This document shows positions 1 through 11,061 of a stretch of DNA of 64,000 nucleotides, piece after piece. How positions within the stretch are numbered: the stretch's first letter is position 1; each line of letters begins with the position of its first letter. The notes under the pieces are model-generated. The model saw only the letters and a list, made by a program, of their open reading frames with translations, did not search any database and was not told where the DNA came from. Origin of the DNA: Amaranthus tricolor (taxonomy: Eukaryota; Streptophyta; Magnoliopsida; Caryophyllales; Amaranthaceae). Location of the stretch: NCBI RefSeq assembly GCF_026212465.1, contig NC_080058.1, forward strand, positions 1,325,501 through 1,389,500, in the 5' to 3' direction. The position numbers and the translations under genes were made by a program.

Positions 1-222
1 AGTTTGTCAGATGACACTGAAAAAGTAGTGGAGAAAGTGGAAACTCCAACAAGGTTTCTACGGAGGAAAATGGAGGTTTTGGAGAAGATAGTAGAGTTAG
101 CAAATGGGATTGCAGCCATTGTTGTGGTGCTCATGGTGGTGTGGGTACCAGCAGCACACAACTTTCTTACCCAACTTGATTGGATAAGCATTTTTGTTGG
201 GGAAATAGTCTATTGTGTTTAA
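1..222 (+). CDS. C-terminal exon of an unrecognised membrane protein (partial)
   Basis: The frame is open from the first base of the window to a TAA at 220-222, so the 5' part of the gene lies outside. The readable tail is about 73 residues. A charged stretch rich in Lys and Glu (about residues 5-30) is followed by one strongly hydrophobic segment (GIAAIVVVLMVVW) and a short moderately hydrophobic end. This fits a single-pass or tail-anchored membrane protein, or the last helix of a larger one. I do not recognise the family. It could be a chance open frame, but the amphipathic-then-hydrophobic pattern and the frame running in from the edge favour a real last exon. Confidence 0.4.
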   Translation, partial: SLSDDTEKVVEKVETPTRFLRRKMEVLEKIVELANGIAAIVVVLMVVWVPAAHNFLTQLDWISIFVGEIVYCV

Positions 223-1353
223 GATTAAGGGGTGATTATGAAAATGTTAATATCTTTTCTCCTCTAATTAATCAACATAAATGGTTTAAATTTGACCTTT
301 TATTTTCTTTCAAACGAGCAAGTGGTTTGTGCTTACATTTTTTTATTTATTTATTTTTTTTTATTTTTTGCATTTTTGGATGGTAAATTATGGGGAGGGA
401 AAGGAAAGACCGTGTGAGAATGGAATTTATTACTTTTCAAGTGATAGTTATTCTCTATAAGATTCAGTTTTCGGTTTGTTATTAATAACTTAATATCATG
501 GATTCATGGTTTACTTCAAAAAAAGTTGTGTTTTTAGTTTAAGGATTTAAACGTACATAATATACTCCAAAGGATAATAGAATCTTCAAGAAAAAGAACA
601 ATAGAATCTTCAAAAAAGGGACAATAAACTTGTCAAATATTGACGACCTGACATGAACTTGAAAACCAACTAGTATTTAGTGGTCAAGAAAAAGTTTAAT
701 GCGTCATCCGAAAATGTTTCGATCTGAAATATCGACAAATTAGGCCAAACCTAATCGCAATTCGAACTCGACCGTTTTGATCCATTTTCTTGATTTTGTC
801 AACTTTTTCAGCTTACGTCATCTTTTTTAGTCAGAATTTACTATATTTCTAGTTAATTTTTGTATTTCAAATCAACAATAATTATTATAGCCTTTAAACC
901 GATTTATTTGTCCTTTTTAGAAAATATTTTCTAAAAAAATATTATTTATATTTTACTTAAAATGGTGTATAAATTTTAAGTTAAATTAGATTAATGATGA
1001 TTAATGTTTTATTTCTATTGAAATGAATATTATACATATTTTTCTTAAAAATGGGGGATATATCTTCAAGTGTCTCTTCAATATTAGAGGATGATGAACT
1101 TGAAGAAACTCATTTTGAAGTTATGCGTTTATAAATGTTAAGTAACACCAAGTTTGTTGCACAATGTTAGCAACTTCAATGTAAACTATATATTGTGAAA
1201 TGGCGTGAAAATACACAATTACTATAAATGACAAAATATACAATTACAAATACATAGTTAAAACTACATGTAAACTTCCAAGGAATCGACTAACAATCGC
1301 CATTCGCCGATTAGTTTCCTATCGTTCAAGCTTGAAGTCTCGGTTTCTTTCTT
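223..1353. other. Intergenic, no gene seen
   Basis: AT-rich sequence with short open frames only. It includes a near-duplicate of an ACAATAGAATCTTCAA motif at about 578-616. It should hold the 3'UTRs of two converging genes. Confidence 0.6.
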
Positions 1354-4300
1354 TCAAGCGAGATTGAAGTTGGCGAGTATTTCAGATAAAATGACCCACG
1401 CAGCGCCACCCATCACTAACGATAGAGTAAGCTTTCCACCAGGAACCAATTGGGGTACTTTTGGAAGCTCCAGAGAAGTTGAGTATCGATCTGACCATGA
1501 CATCGCTGCAGGAAGAACTCCGAAGAGCACCAACACTGCAAGATTACAAGTTGTCAAAAAGTTAGAAGTATAGTACCTTCAGTCAAGAAACCATTTCAAT
1601 TAAAAGTTTAAGCTGATGGTTAAGTCCCAAATATATGTTGACATCATAGTTATCAAAATCGCGATTTGGATCGTAGGATCGTACTATCCTACGACCCAGA
1701 TCGGTGCTAGCGACTAGAATCGTGCATAGGATCGAAATCAGTCGGGATCGTGCATAGGATCGGTGGGATCGACTAGGATCAGCCAAAAGTATGAATGTAA
1801 CACAAGTCTCGCTCATACTTGACGCCAAAAAATCCACTTGAAATGAGGGGTAGATGAGATTCGAAACCCATGACATACAGTCACGTTGGACAATAATACT
1901 TGTTTGTTTTCTTCTTTCATGATTAGTGTTCACTAGTTAATTCGCTTTTTGAATTCTCGATTCGTTCAAAATGGTCCAAAAATAGCCCAAAACGGACCAT
2001 AATTCGCCTTTCGCGATTCACAAGAAGATCAGCTAATCATGTGACACTGTTCAAATTCTAGTCGCTCAGTTTTGGGAGAAGGTAGAAAGAAACTGTTCAG
2101 GATTTCTCATAGGATCGTTATATCAAGCAATTGAAAGAAGGAAGACAAATGCTTACCACCGTATGTTCCAGCGAAATCCAAAGCCTTGAAAAATATTTCT
2201 GGGTCTAACAGTGCCAGTAACAATGGTGGGAACAAAGTTATCAAATACGGAAGTGGTTTGCTTTGTCCTGTTGGGAGTTTTAGCACTGCAACCACAACAA
2301 AGATTAGGGATGTACAAACATATGGAATCATGCAAAACTTCCATGTATTGTACATGTGCATACTGATAAATATGTTATTGGGTTGGGCTTGTACACAACA
2401 AGACCTACGTAAGAGGAGAGTTGGCTGCACACAAACCTGATGAAGTTTCATCCTAAAACCAATTGGCAACCTCCCTCTAATTGTTCGTCAGGGGCGTCTC
2501 GTTTATTATTGGGACCCAAAGCAAAAAATTAAAGGGACTCCTAAAACTTTGAGGCGTACTAAATCATATGATACTGATTTGGTTTTGTATTGTTGATATT
2601 TAATTATTTTATAAAAATAAAAACTCTAATAATTCATATTACATAGCAAGAAATGTAAATCGTACCTAAATTTAATTTTTGTTAATATCAATTTCGTACA
2701 TGAAAATATGTTTGTTTGGGCCCTAAAAAATTTGGGGCCCTGGGCGATTTTCCTATTTGCCCTTGCTAATCGACAACCATGTTGTTCGATGTGGGATCAC
2801 ATGTGGGTTATTTTTTCCAACATAAACATCATCTATTTCATGCAAAAAAGGATAAAAAATATGAAAACTAGTCCAAAGGAGATTAATGCTTACAATCAGC
2901 TAAGAAGTCGGCGAGGCCAAGAACGAATCCAATATACGATGTTGCGATAGCAAAAAGTGAAAAGATTTCGACTATTGGCTGCATCACATCAAATTTGAAA
3001 AACAGAAGCAACAAATAGATTTGGTTAAACTATACTAGTTAGATTGTATGGCACCCGAATGTAGAAGAACTTAGAACACTTACTCCAACAACTCCATTGC
3101 TAGATCTGAGCTGCTGTAATGGATCGACAATCTTCTCGACATCAGAATCTAGATTTGGGAATGTACCAAGAATTACCCCGTTCCAAACTAGAAATAGAGC
3201 CAGTGGAATAGCTGTTCCTACGACAACTGCAGTCCTGCAAGTGAACAGAGTCCATTCAAACGGACACTTAAAGAGCAAATCTACGATGGCCCAACATAGT
3301 CAACTGCCCTGATAAGAAGGAGATGATTCCCAACATTTGCAAGGTGTCTGATGCAGACCCTCTAAATTACTCACAAAACACACTCCTTTTTTTTGTTACT
3401 ACTCTAGATTTAATTACCTTCCTCATCATGGCTGTCGATTAGCAAGGGCAAAGCGGACTAAGCTATCGCCTAGGGCACCAATTTTTTAGGGCCGAAAATA
3501 TATTTTTTCATGTACAATGTTTATATTAACTTGAATTAAGTTTTTAAAAAAATAATTTACACTTTTTGCTAAGTAATGAGTTATTAGTATATTTTTATAA
3601 AGTAATTAAAATATCAACAATAAAAACAAGCGGATTATTATATTATTCATTACGCCTTAAGTTTTTTGGGACTCTATTTATCTTTCGCTTCGGAGTTCAA
3701 AAATGAAAAAGACAGTCCTGTTCCTCATAAATGAATACACAAAGACTATACGCCATGGCTTTTGAAGCTTTTTTCTGCACAGACATTCTTGAAGTGTGAT
3801 TTTTCTAATAACTTAATGTTATTTTGAGAAACTGGCTGAGGAGCTTGGAGGAAAGGAGGACAAGGGTTAGGTCTGATGCAGAGGTTCTGCAACAAAATCA
3901 AAATGGCTAATATTTAGTGCGAAAAATTCAATTTTCATCCATAATTAAACCACTTCAATGCTACCCTCAGTAGAACATGAAAATCCCACATACACAAATT
4001 CCTTCATAGTCCCACTCCTCTAAACTTAGCCCTCCACACTTATAGCCCAAAGGGCTTTCATGTAGGGCTTGAAAACCCCAACGATTAAAAATACCGTCAT
4101 TGGAATTTTTAACGTCATGTATGAGGAGAGTCAGTGTTGCATCCACACTTCTAGACCAAAGGGCTCTCGCATAATGGGGCGTATTAAAGTATTTAACATA
4201 TCCTATCCTCAACCATCAACTTAAGTTTTTGATTGAGTTGGTTCCTTGACAAATAGTACATCGAAACTATTAACAGATATGCAGTTGCGATAAGAATGTT

Positions 4301-7300
4301 AAGCAGAGTTTCACCTTACTTTTGACATGTCACCTTCCAAATTTGTGCAAAGAACAGGTACCACATTCTGAACAAACCAAAGAATAGCTGAGCCTCATAA
4401 TGAAACTAATGAGCTAATACAAGTTATATAAATCTTTGTCCAAATTTTCCTTCAAAATAATCTCGTTTTTCATAATCAAATAATCACAATTAAAAAAAAA
4501 TCTTTCAAGGGTTAAAACTCGACAAGAAAAGCGAAGAATATACACCATTTTAAGGTTTTTGGTATAGAAGGAACTGCTTACGTGGTAAACAAATGCAAGC
4601 GCTATGACAGGTATACTTGAAGGAACGGCTTCAAAGTTGGCTTTTAAAAGAGCATCAAGGTGTAGGTTCTCACTAGCAACAACCTAGAGATAATGATAAA
4701 TAGATCAAAAACAAACAGACGATGAAAAAAAGAGGCACAGCAGGAGAAAAACAAAATCTCACAACTAGAGCTGTAAATGAAGTAACGATCCCCAGCACTA
4801 GAAGTCCATTAACGGCACCAATAAAACGTTGACTGCAGGAAAAATCGAGAAATCAACGTCAGTAAAGTTTTACATGATCTCTTATATTCGGCGTTTTAAT
4901 GATAAAGCATTAGAAAAGGACTACATGATATACTTATACTAGAAACTATTTACGTTCATCTTGCTAAACAACGGAAGATTATAATGGATGAACAAGGGAA
5001 ATCAGAACATAAATGAACTGAAAGGCAAAATATGTCCATATTATGTATAGAAAGTTAAATATCATGCATACCCATATGGATGCGGTTGGAAATTTTTTGG
5101 AGATCACACATCACAAAAATAGTGGTTGTGGACTTGCATATAATGCTAGGTGGGTAATCCTCCTAATACCATAGTGGTTTTGGAAAGAGTGAACCTCATC
5201 AAGTGTGTATGCAAGTCAACACTCATTACCCGTGGGTTTGCAAGCTCGAGCCCACGGGTGCCCCCATGGGTGTGTCCCCACAAGTGGGTAATCCTCCTAA
5301 TACCATATGGGGTGATTAAGTGACGAATTGTCATGGCCTAACAGATGCATGAAACTAGAGAAAAAGGTTCACACGCACCTTCCAAAGTAACATATTCCTC
5401 CAAAAACAAGTGAAAACAATGTTGCAGTTTCCCATCTGTCATAAGGATACAACCATCAGAAACAGTATAATAAAGCAACTAAATAGAACCATGTAATACA
5501 TGCATATATTTGCTTTATAACTTGCAAGTGTACATTACATGACCTGCTACGTTCATCAATGAGACAACGACGATACATATTCACCCAAAATTAATAATTG
5601 AACATGAGTGGAGCATATGCTCTAACAATCAACAAGTAAATTCCCTATCAAGAACACATGTGATGTGACTTGCATTACAAGGAAATAACGAGAGGTGAAG
5701 TGAACCAATTATCGGCTAAAACCCATGGACAAATTTTTTTTACAGGACGTATCTATGGCTGTCAACTAGTAGAAACAGGTATCGACTTTTTAAAATTTTA
5801 AAGACGAAATAGGAGCTGTAACATTATCAAACATGCAAGTACATGCATACAAATCAACAAATTCCAAGAAGAAAAGCATTGCAAACTCAACAAAAAATGA
5901 AAATGACAGAAGCATAGTTCATACTGTGGAATACCAAGGTAGTTTGTCAAGATATCTGAAGAACGAGCTATGTACGCAACAAGGAGAGCGTAATGTATAA
6001 AAATGTATGACCAGCTGCAGTAAAAAGAAAAAAAATTAATATCTACAATAGATTCAAGAAGCATACTTAAACCATTTTTATACGCAGATCTCATATGCAG
6101 GACATACATTCCAAACTAAAATACTAATAGAACGTAATGAAGGAAAGATCACGTAGTTTGAAGGATTAGGCAACAGATGCTGCTAGAGTACATAATATAT
6201 CCTGGGGCCTCAACCATCAACTTAAACTTTTGGTTGAGTTGATTCCTTGACATGGTATCAGATTCCAGCATAACAGGAGGTTACTGGTTCGAATCACAAT
6301 CACTAGCGATATATACTTAGAGTATATAACATATCCTGCGGCCTCAACCAAAACCCTAATAGAATCGACCTAATATTGAAGCTTAAAATCTTTTAACCAA
6401 CAAGAGTCCTACAAATCTCACAGGTTTGGACTTGAGAGCCTGGAAGTATAATCTTAATCGGTAAAAAAGTGTCTTACCAAGCAACTTGGACTCCTAGAGA
6501 TCCTAAGGTTCTCTTGGCCATTGACCCCTGAAAACAGTAAGCAGATAGTGACATGTCTGCAGCACATAGGGAGACAAACACCATATAGTTTCAAAAAAGT
6601 ACTGCTGAAAGACAGCGGTCTAAAATCCAAATGGACACTTTGCTACTAACGAATGCATACAAATTACTTAAAGGGCTTCAAAAAAGTACTACTGGAAATC
6701 TAAGGGGTGTTTAGTAAAATAACTTTTTAGACAATTTTAACTTATTTTGTATGTGGACTAACTTAAGTTTTTCCGGGGATGCGAAGAATTAATTTAGAAG
6801 TTCATTAAAAATATTAACAACCATGAAGAGACAGATAGGGCATAAAATTACCAAAGAAATGCCACTGGAACCCAACTCGCACATTGTATTTACATTGACT
6901 TCAGCAATAAGTAAGCCAGTCGCAACCTGCATTGTTCATTACTAGCGTTAGTTTCTCCAACCAGTAAATAATAAGCCATGATGATTGAACCCACAAATTC
7001 ATGACATAGTAGTAAGCAATACACCATAAAGAAATGGAAGAAATTTTTTGCATTACTTGATTACTTCAGAGAAGAAAATCGAGAAAATCTTAGAGTAAGA
7101 CCCTACCATGAATACCCAACAGCCAATGCAAGCGACAGCAGAGGCAAGAAAACCAGAATCTTGCGTGACTGCAGGCAGTGCAAGAATGCCTGCACCAATC
7201 TGTTAAATTTCTACAAAATTTTAGTCGAGCAAATACGAAAGCCGAAACCAAAACTACAAAGAGCAAAAGTCGTAGATATAATGGTTAATCATATCAAGGA

Positions 7301-8725
7301 CCATATTATATAAATAACAAGTCTAAACATGTGAAAGCCATACACTGACTACTCATCACAATGCCAAATTAAAGTAATTGATAGAGTATATAACATATCA
7401 TAGGGCTATAGGCTACAACCTTAAGCATTTGGTGAGCTGGTCTTTTTACATGGTATCAAAAGCCAACATAACGGGAGTTCATGAATTGGAATTTTATCCA
7501 CCTCTCAAGTGGAATATTTAGCGCCAAATGAGTAATGCAATCACACTTTTAGCCCAAAACCCTCTCGTGTGAGGGGGTGTTACATGATAGAGTATATAAC
7601 ATATTCTAAGCCTTCAACCATTAGCGTAAAATTTCTTTTGGTTGAGATAGTTCTTGGAACCAAACCAACTTAACTACAAACTTAAGTTGATGTCTGTAGC
7701 CTATAATATGTTTTATAGGCTATCATTAGTCGCCATAGTCACAAACTTTGCATATAATTTGTACTGAATCACGTCCATACACACCATAATCACTAAAATT
7801 AACTCCCAAACTAGAGATGGACATATAAAATGTCCAAAAACCATTAATATCAATAGCAACAACAACGTTAGATCGCACGACCTATTTGATTGCTGGTATT
7901 AAATCATGGAAATGGTAATGTAAATTTAGTATAATTTTGGTAGGGAAAATCTCTTGACAAGTTTAATGGTCATGCTAATTTACTTCAATCATCTCATTTT
8001 TTTGAGAAATTGGTCAGAATGCATTGCTATTTGGAGAGATTGTAATCAATAGTAAGAAAAATCGCAAACAAAAAAAACCTTTTATGATCAAAGTTTTCTC
8101 ATGAAAATTTATGCCACAAATCATCCTCGTTAATGCCATTTAGAATTAACAACCAAAGCACCCATTAATTAATTTCAAACAAATGGGGTCGCCACATGAA
8201 CCAATTTTTCAACTCTTGTATACACAAATATTCTCCCAATTTCCACTCATAACACAAAATATATTCACTAAGCTAACAATTGCATACCGTAGTTCCTGCC
8301 ACAAGGAAAATTGAGCTACTAAGGCTACCTGCAAACAGAGAAAAAGACAAAAAACAATCCATAAATTATCAAACTCCAAAAAGAACCAATCTTTTTACAA
8401 AATAGAGCTTCTGACCAGGTTCATGCTTCAAAGTAGCTTGATTAAGGTTTGAAAACAACCTCTCAAATTCATATGCTTCAATTTCCTGCTGTTGATCACT
8501 CTTCCCCTTTTCTTCTTCTTGTTTGAGTGATTTTTGGGTTTCTCTCTGAGAAAAACATCTCAAAGGAGAATTTTTAAAATGATTAGACAAATGGGTAGTG
8601 GGAAATTGGGACAATTTTAAAGAATTATAGAGTTTTCTGTGTTCAAAATGAAGATTGTGATTAAGAAGATGATAACAAAAATGGTGGGTTTTCGGGGTTG
8701 AGAAAGAGGTGCCAAGCAATGTCAT
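1354..8725 (-). CDS. Tryptophan/tyrosine (aromatic amino-acid) permease, plastid-targeted type, 14 exons
   Basis: Exons, in transcript order: 8725-8416, 8328-8288, 7199-7107, 6926-6852, 6527-6478, 6014-5925, 5435-5379, 4832-4763, 4683-4582, 4367-4315, 3234-3084, 2978-2894, 2285-2157, 1535-1354. All junctions are GT-AG and phases join to 1488 nt, 495 aa. The first ~60 residues are Ser/Thr/His-rich with few acids, like a transit peptide. Family signatures follow in order: GTTIGAGILALP at the exon 2/3 junction, GLLIAEVNVNTM, FGGICYFGSQRFIGAVNG, HNVVPVLCTNLEGDMSKVR, LFLVWNGVILG and FSLFAIATSYIGFVLGLADF. These are hallmarks of the HAAAP/Trp-Tyr permease family (about 11 membrane helices), which moves aromatic amino acids across membranes. 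Plastid location is inferred from the N-terminus only. Introns are crowded with mobile elements, but no exon is broken. Confidence 0.9.
1590..1870. repeat. TRIM family A remnant and GGATCG-rich repeat in the permease last intron
   Basis: 1590-1640 resembles a decayed family A LTR in reverse orientation. 1655-1790 repeats GGATCG/CATAGGATCG words and contains the near-palindrome GTAGGATCGTACTATCCTAC. A related stretch lies at about 45505-45990. 1820-1866 resembles the internal part of family A. All lie between exons 13 and 14 of the permease gene. Confidence 0.5.
2373..2822 (-). mobile_element. LTR-like repeat with a nested hAT-type MITE, in permease intron 12
   Basis: The ends are TGTTATTGGG on the left and TTCCAACA on the right. 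Read on the minus strand this is TGTTGG...CCCACATG...AATAACA, with the TG/CA termini of an LTR. A related copy lies at about 47020-47190. The sequence is interrupted by the 2489-2780 insertion. No second LTR or coding region is present, so it is best read as a solo LTR. Target duplication is not clear. Confidence 0.5.
2489..2780 (+). mobile_element. hAT-type MITE, copy 1
   Basis: 292 bp with imperfect terminal inverted repeats CAGGGGCGTC and CATGGTTGTC. It is flanked by TTGTTCGT (2481-2488) and TTGTTCGA (2781-2788), a 7-of-8 match, as expected of the hAT superfamily. It sits inside the LTR-like repeat 2373-2822, so it inserted later. No transposase frame. Confidence 0.75.
3427..3720 (-). mobile_element. 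hAT-type MITE, copy 2, exact 8-bp target duplication
   Basis: 294 bp, opposite orientation to copy 1. Ends are CATGGCTGTC and GACAGTCCTG (inverted CAGGACTGTC). The 8-bp flanks TTCCTCAT at 3419-3426 and 3721-3728 are identical. It shares the subterminal ATTAGCAAGGGCAAA word with copy 1. It lies in the permease intron between exons 10 and 11. Confidence 0.85.
3967..4255 (+). mobile_element. TRIM family A, partial copy (internal part and 3' LTR)
   Basis: It contains the family's internal block (about 4140-4180, ending in a run like CTCTCGCATAATGGGGCGT). A 3' LTR-like stretch follows with TATTTAACATATCC, CAACCATCAACTTAAG and GAGTTGGTTCCTTGACA. The 5' LTR and primer site are missing. It lies in permease intron 10. 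Confidence 0.55.
5090..5342 (-). repeat. LTR-like repeat in permease intron 7
   Basis: On the minus strand it opens with TGTTAGGCC. It contains a repeated block TGGTATTAGGAGGATTACCC at two places (about 5148-5170 and 5284-5308) and the CCCACGGG/CCCGTGGG palindromic words. A related piece lies near 46836-46960. No coding capacity. LTR origin is inferred from the TGTT start only. Confidence 0.4.
6190..6355 (+). mobile_element. TRIM family A, copy in permease intron 5
   Basis: An LTR of about 70 bp ends in GAGTTGATTCCTTGACA. It is followed at once by TGGTATCAGATTCC, which matches the initiator-Met-tRNA primer-binding site TGGTATCAGAGCC in most positions. A second LTR start (GAGTATATAACATATCC) follows at about 6318 after a deleted internal region. 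Confidence 0.65.
6703..6795 (+). mobile_element. Fragment of a GGGTGTTTGG-type MITE
   Basis: It starts AAGGGGTGTTTAGTAAAATA and continues with ACAATTTTAACTTATTTTG, as in the better preserved element at 39810-40063. Only one end is recognisable. Confidence 0.45.
7379..7665 (+). mobile_element. TRIM family A, copy with both LTRs, in permease intron 2
   Basis: 5' LTR 7379-7450 (TGATAGAGTATATAAC...TTTTTACA), primer site TGGTATCAAAAGCC at 7451, and an internal region of about 130 bp. A purine-rich GTGAGGGGGTG follows at about 7569, then the 3' LTR from about 7579 or 7585 with the same GATAGAGTATATAACATAT start. It has no coding capacity. At about 290 bp it is one of the smallest LTR-type elements one can read. 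The 3' end is eroded, and no target duplication could be fixed. Confidence 0.7.
7876..8165 (+). mobile_element. Decayed Harbinger-type MITE in permease intron 2
   Basis: It resembles the element at 15911-16197 along its length (GGTATTAAATCATGGAAATGG near the left end, mid-element CATCTCATTT, right-end words GCCACAAATCATCCTCGTTA). The terminal CGGCCCGTTTGG is worn to CCTATTTG. Confidence 0.5.
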
Positions 8726-9226
8726 TTCTTCTTCATCAAGTCTAAAAGATGAAATCTTGCTATGATTTTTGAACTGTTTATTGAAATTCCTTGTTTTAGC
8801 GGAGTAATAATGTAATTTTTCCTACTAGAGTAAGAGAATCCAGAAGAGTATTATACTCCTATACTGGCTATGGCCTATGGCTAAAAGTATCATGTTACAC
8901 AAATCTTTGTGAGCCTAAGAGTAACGACGGTGTGGAAGAAGCCACGTTATCTTGTTACTTTTTTAGGGTTGGTTGGGTTGTTACTCTTGGTAGGGGTGAA
9001 CACATTCACTAATTGTTATATTAGATAATCTAATTGAGAGACGGTTTTTATATTTGAGTTTAATAGCTCATATTATAAGAATATGAGTTTCTTATTTGAG
9101 GTAGACGACCTATTACAAGAGTAATTCAAATTCATTTGCTTAATCTTTTTGTTGACTTTAATAGAAATATATGTAACTACTTATCCACCCTTAGCCAATG
9201 GATTCAACCCTTTTCGTCCTAGAGAA
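8726..9226. promoter_or_regulatory. Upstream region of the permease gene
   Basis: About 500 bp between the permease start codon and the LTR element at 9227. It presumably holds the permease promoter and 5'UTR. No TATA box or known motif could be assigned with confidence. Confidence 0.3.
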
Positions 9227-11056
9227 TGTTATAGGTACTTTGGTAATAAGATTGTAATTAGTTGTAAGTGGATGTTTGTGTTAGTTTTAAATTCTTAGTA
9301 GTATAAATTCTTAGTAGTATAAAAGGGGACATAAGGGTGTATTAGAGTTTATAAAACATAGTGATATAAAACAATCTTCTCCTCTTCTAAATTTCTTCAT
9401 TTCTCCTTCTCTTTCCTATTCACATGGTTACTTGAGATTCTACAATCATAATATTGGTATTAAGAGCCATTTTTTCCTTGGCACCAATATTTCTCTTCCA
9501 TTCTTTTTCTTTTTTTATCCTATTGAAACATTCATTTCTTGACATTAAATACTATAATCAAATTGCACACAACCTATTTGTGAAAAGACATTGCCATGGT
9601 TATTTGAGTTCTTTGAGTTTTTCCCTAACTAGAGATTTCTTTTAGTGATTGCAAAGATGAAAAGTGATGAGTTTTGCAAAACCATACAAGTTGAAGAACC
9701 AATTATCCCACAACTTGAAGAAGCCAAACAAAAGAAGGTATTCAAATCTTTTAAAAACTTTTAAAAGATGAATGTTTTGATAGTTGGGATAAAGGATTGT
9801 GTGAATGGTGTAATGAACCAAACCTTGATCATAATTGCCGACATAATAGTAAAAATTGGGGATTTATTGTAGCATATGACGAAAGAAATGATTATGTGAT
9901 TGCATTAGAGATGTTTGATAGCATGCTTGAAGTAAATACAATTCAAGAATTAGCAACATGTGATTATAAAATTAATACTCAAGAATCTTTAAATGTTGAT
10001 CATATGAATTCATTTGCAAAAAGTAAGTTGGATTCTAAAGGCTTTGTTCATATGGATGGTGATTTGGTTAATTGTGTGATTGATGACATGAGTGAATATA
10101 ATTTAGTTAAAAATCATGAATGTTTTGTGGTAATTGAACCTGAAAATTTATTTTCAAAATGTGGAGAAATTCTTGAAGTTCATCCAATTGAAAATTCTAT
10201 TCTCCAAACTAAAAATATGCTAAGAGAAACTTACCAATGGGTACGTACAAATTGTAAGAGCGTTGTGGAAATCGATAGTTTGTCAAGAGTGCAATCAAGC
10301 TCCAAGAACGTTAAAAGAAGACATGGGATGTACAAGAAAAAGAGACAACTTTGGGTAGAATATACTAAAGAAGTGCTTAATCCACCTTGGTTGTTAAAAA
10401 TCAAGAAGCGGAAGATTCTATGCATGTTTTTAGTTTTATTCATGAAGTGGTAAATAAGTACAATAAAATTGTCTTGTTACTTGATCATTATCAACAATTC
10501 GAGTCTCAAAATCACAATGTTACTCTTAAAATTCAAGCAAGTGTTGAGGAAAATGAAAATACTGTAGCATAATTTTCAACACAAATGATGTTGCTTGCTC
10601 ATTTATTAGCAAAGAAGATTCAACTAATAATGCGTTTCAACTCTGATGCCCGAACTCATTTGGCATGGAATCAAAAAAATTATCGATATATGTGGGTTTT
10701 ATGTTGACAAGGTCTTGCAAAATATTGATCTTACTTCATTTCTCACTAATTTGGTCGTATTTTGTAGTGTTTAGTTTTAGTTAAAAGTTGTCTTGTATTT
10801 TTGTTTAGATTTCTTAACATGGACTTTTGAAGGGGAAAAGTATGTTATAAGTACTTTGGTAGTAAGATTGTAATTAGTTATAAGTGGATGTTTGTGTTAG
10901 TCTTAAACTCTTAGTAGTATAAAAGGGGACATAAGAGTGTATTAGAGTTATCAAACAAAATGAAATAAAACAATATTCTTTCTCTGAATCTAAATTTCTT
11001 CTCATCTCCCTCTCTTTTCAATTCACATGATTGCTTGAGATTCAACAACCATAACA
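9227..11056 (+). mobile_element. Non-autonomous LTR retrotransposon, 1.83 kb, target duplication GAGAA
   Basis: Left LTR 9227-9453 and right LTR 10843-11056 align along their length (TGTTATA[G/A]GTACTTTGG at the start, TTCTTAGTAGTATAAAAGGGG in the middle). The right LTR ends in CATAACA. The primer site TTGGTATTAAGAGCC directly follows the left LTR and is close to the initiator-Met-tRNA complement. A polypurine tract GAAGGGGAAAAG directly precedes the right LTR. Identical 5-bp flanks GAGAA lie at 9222-9226 and 11057-11061. Each LTR carries a TATAAAAGGGG box. The internal 1.39 kb has no protease, integrase, RT or RNase H, only the ORF described separately. Mobilisation would need enzymes from another element. 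Confidence 0.9.
9657..10572 (+). pseudogene. Internal ORF of the 9227-11056 LTR element, broken by frameshifts
   Basis: Reading starts at ATG 9657 and meets a stop near 9764. The longest open part runs from about 9755 to 10453 in another frame, and a third frame continues from about 10387 to a stop at 10572. Joined conceptually this is a protein of roughly 300 residues. It carries a Cys/His cluster near the start of the main frame (CEWCNEPNLDHNC), acidic and Asn-rich middle parts and a Lys/Arg-rich stretch (KNVKRRHGMYKKKRQLW). The Cys/His spacing is not the retroviral CCHC knuckle. By position it could be a gag-like protein or a captured sequence. I do not recognise it. Confidence 0.5.
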
Positions 11057-11061
11057 GAGAA

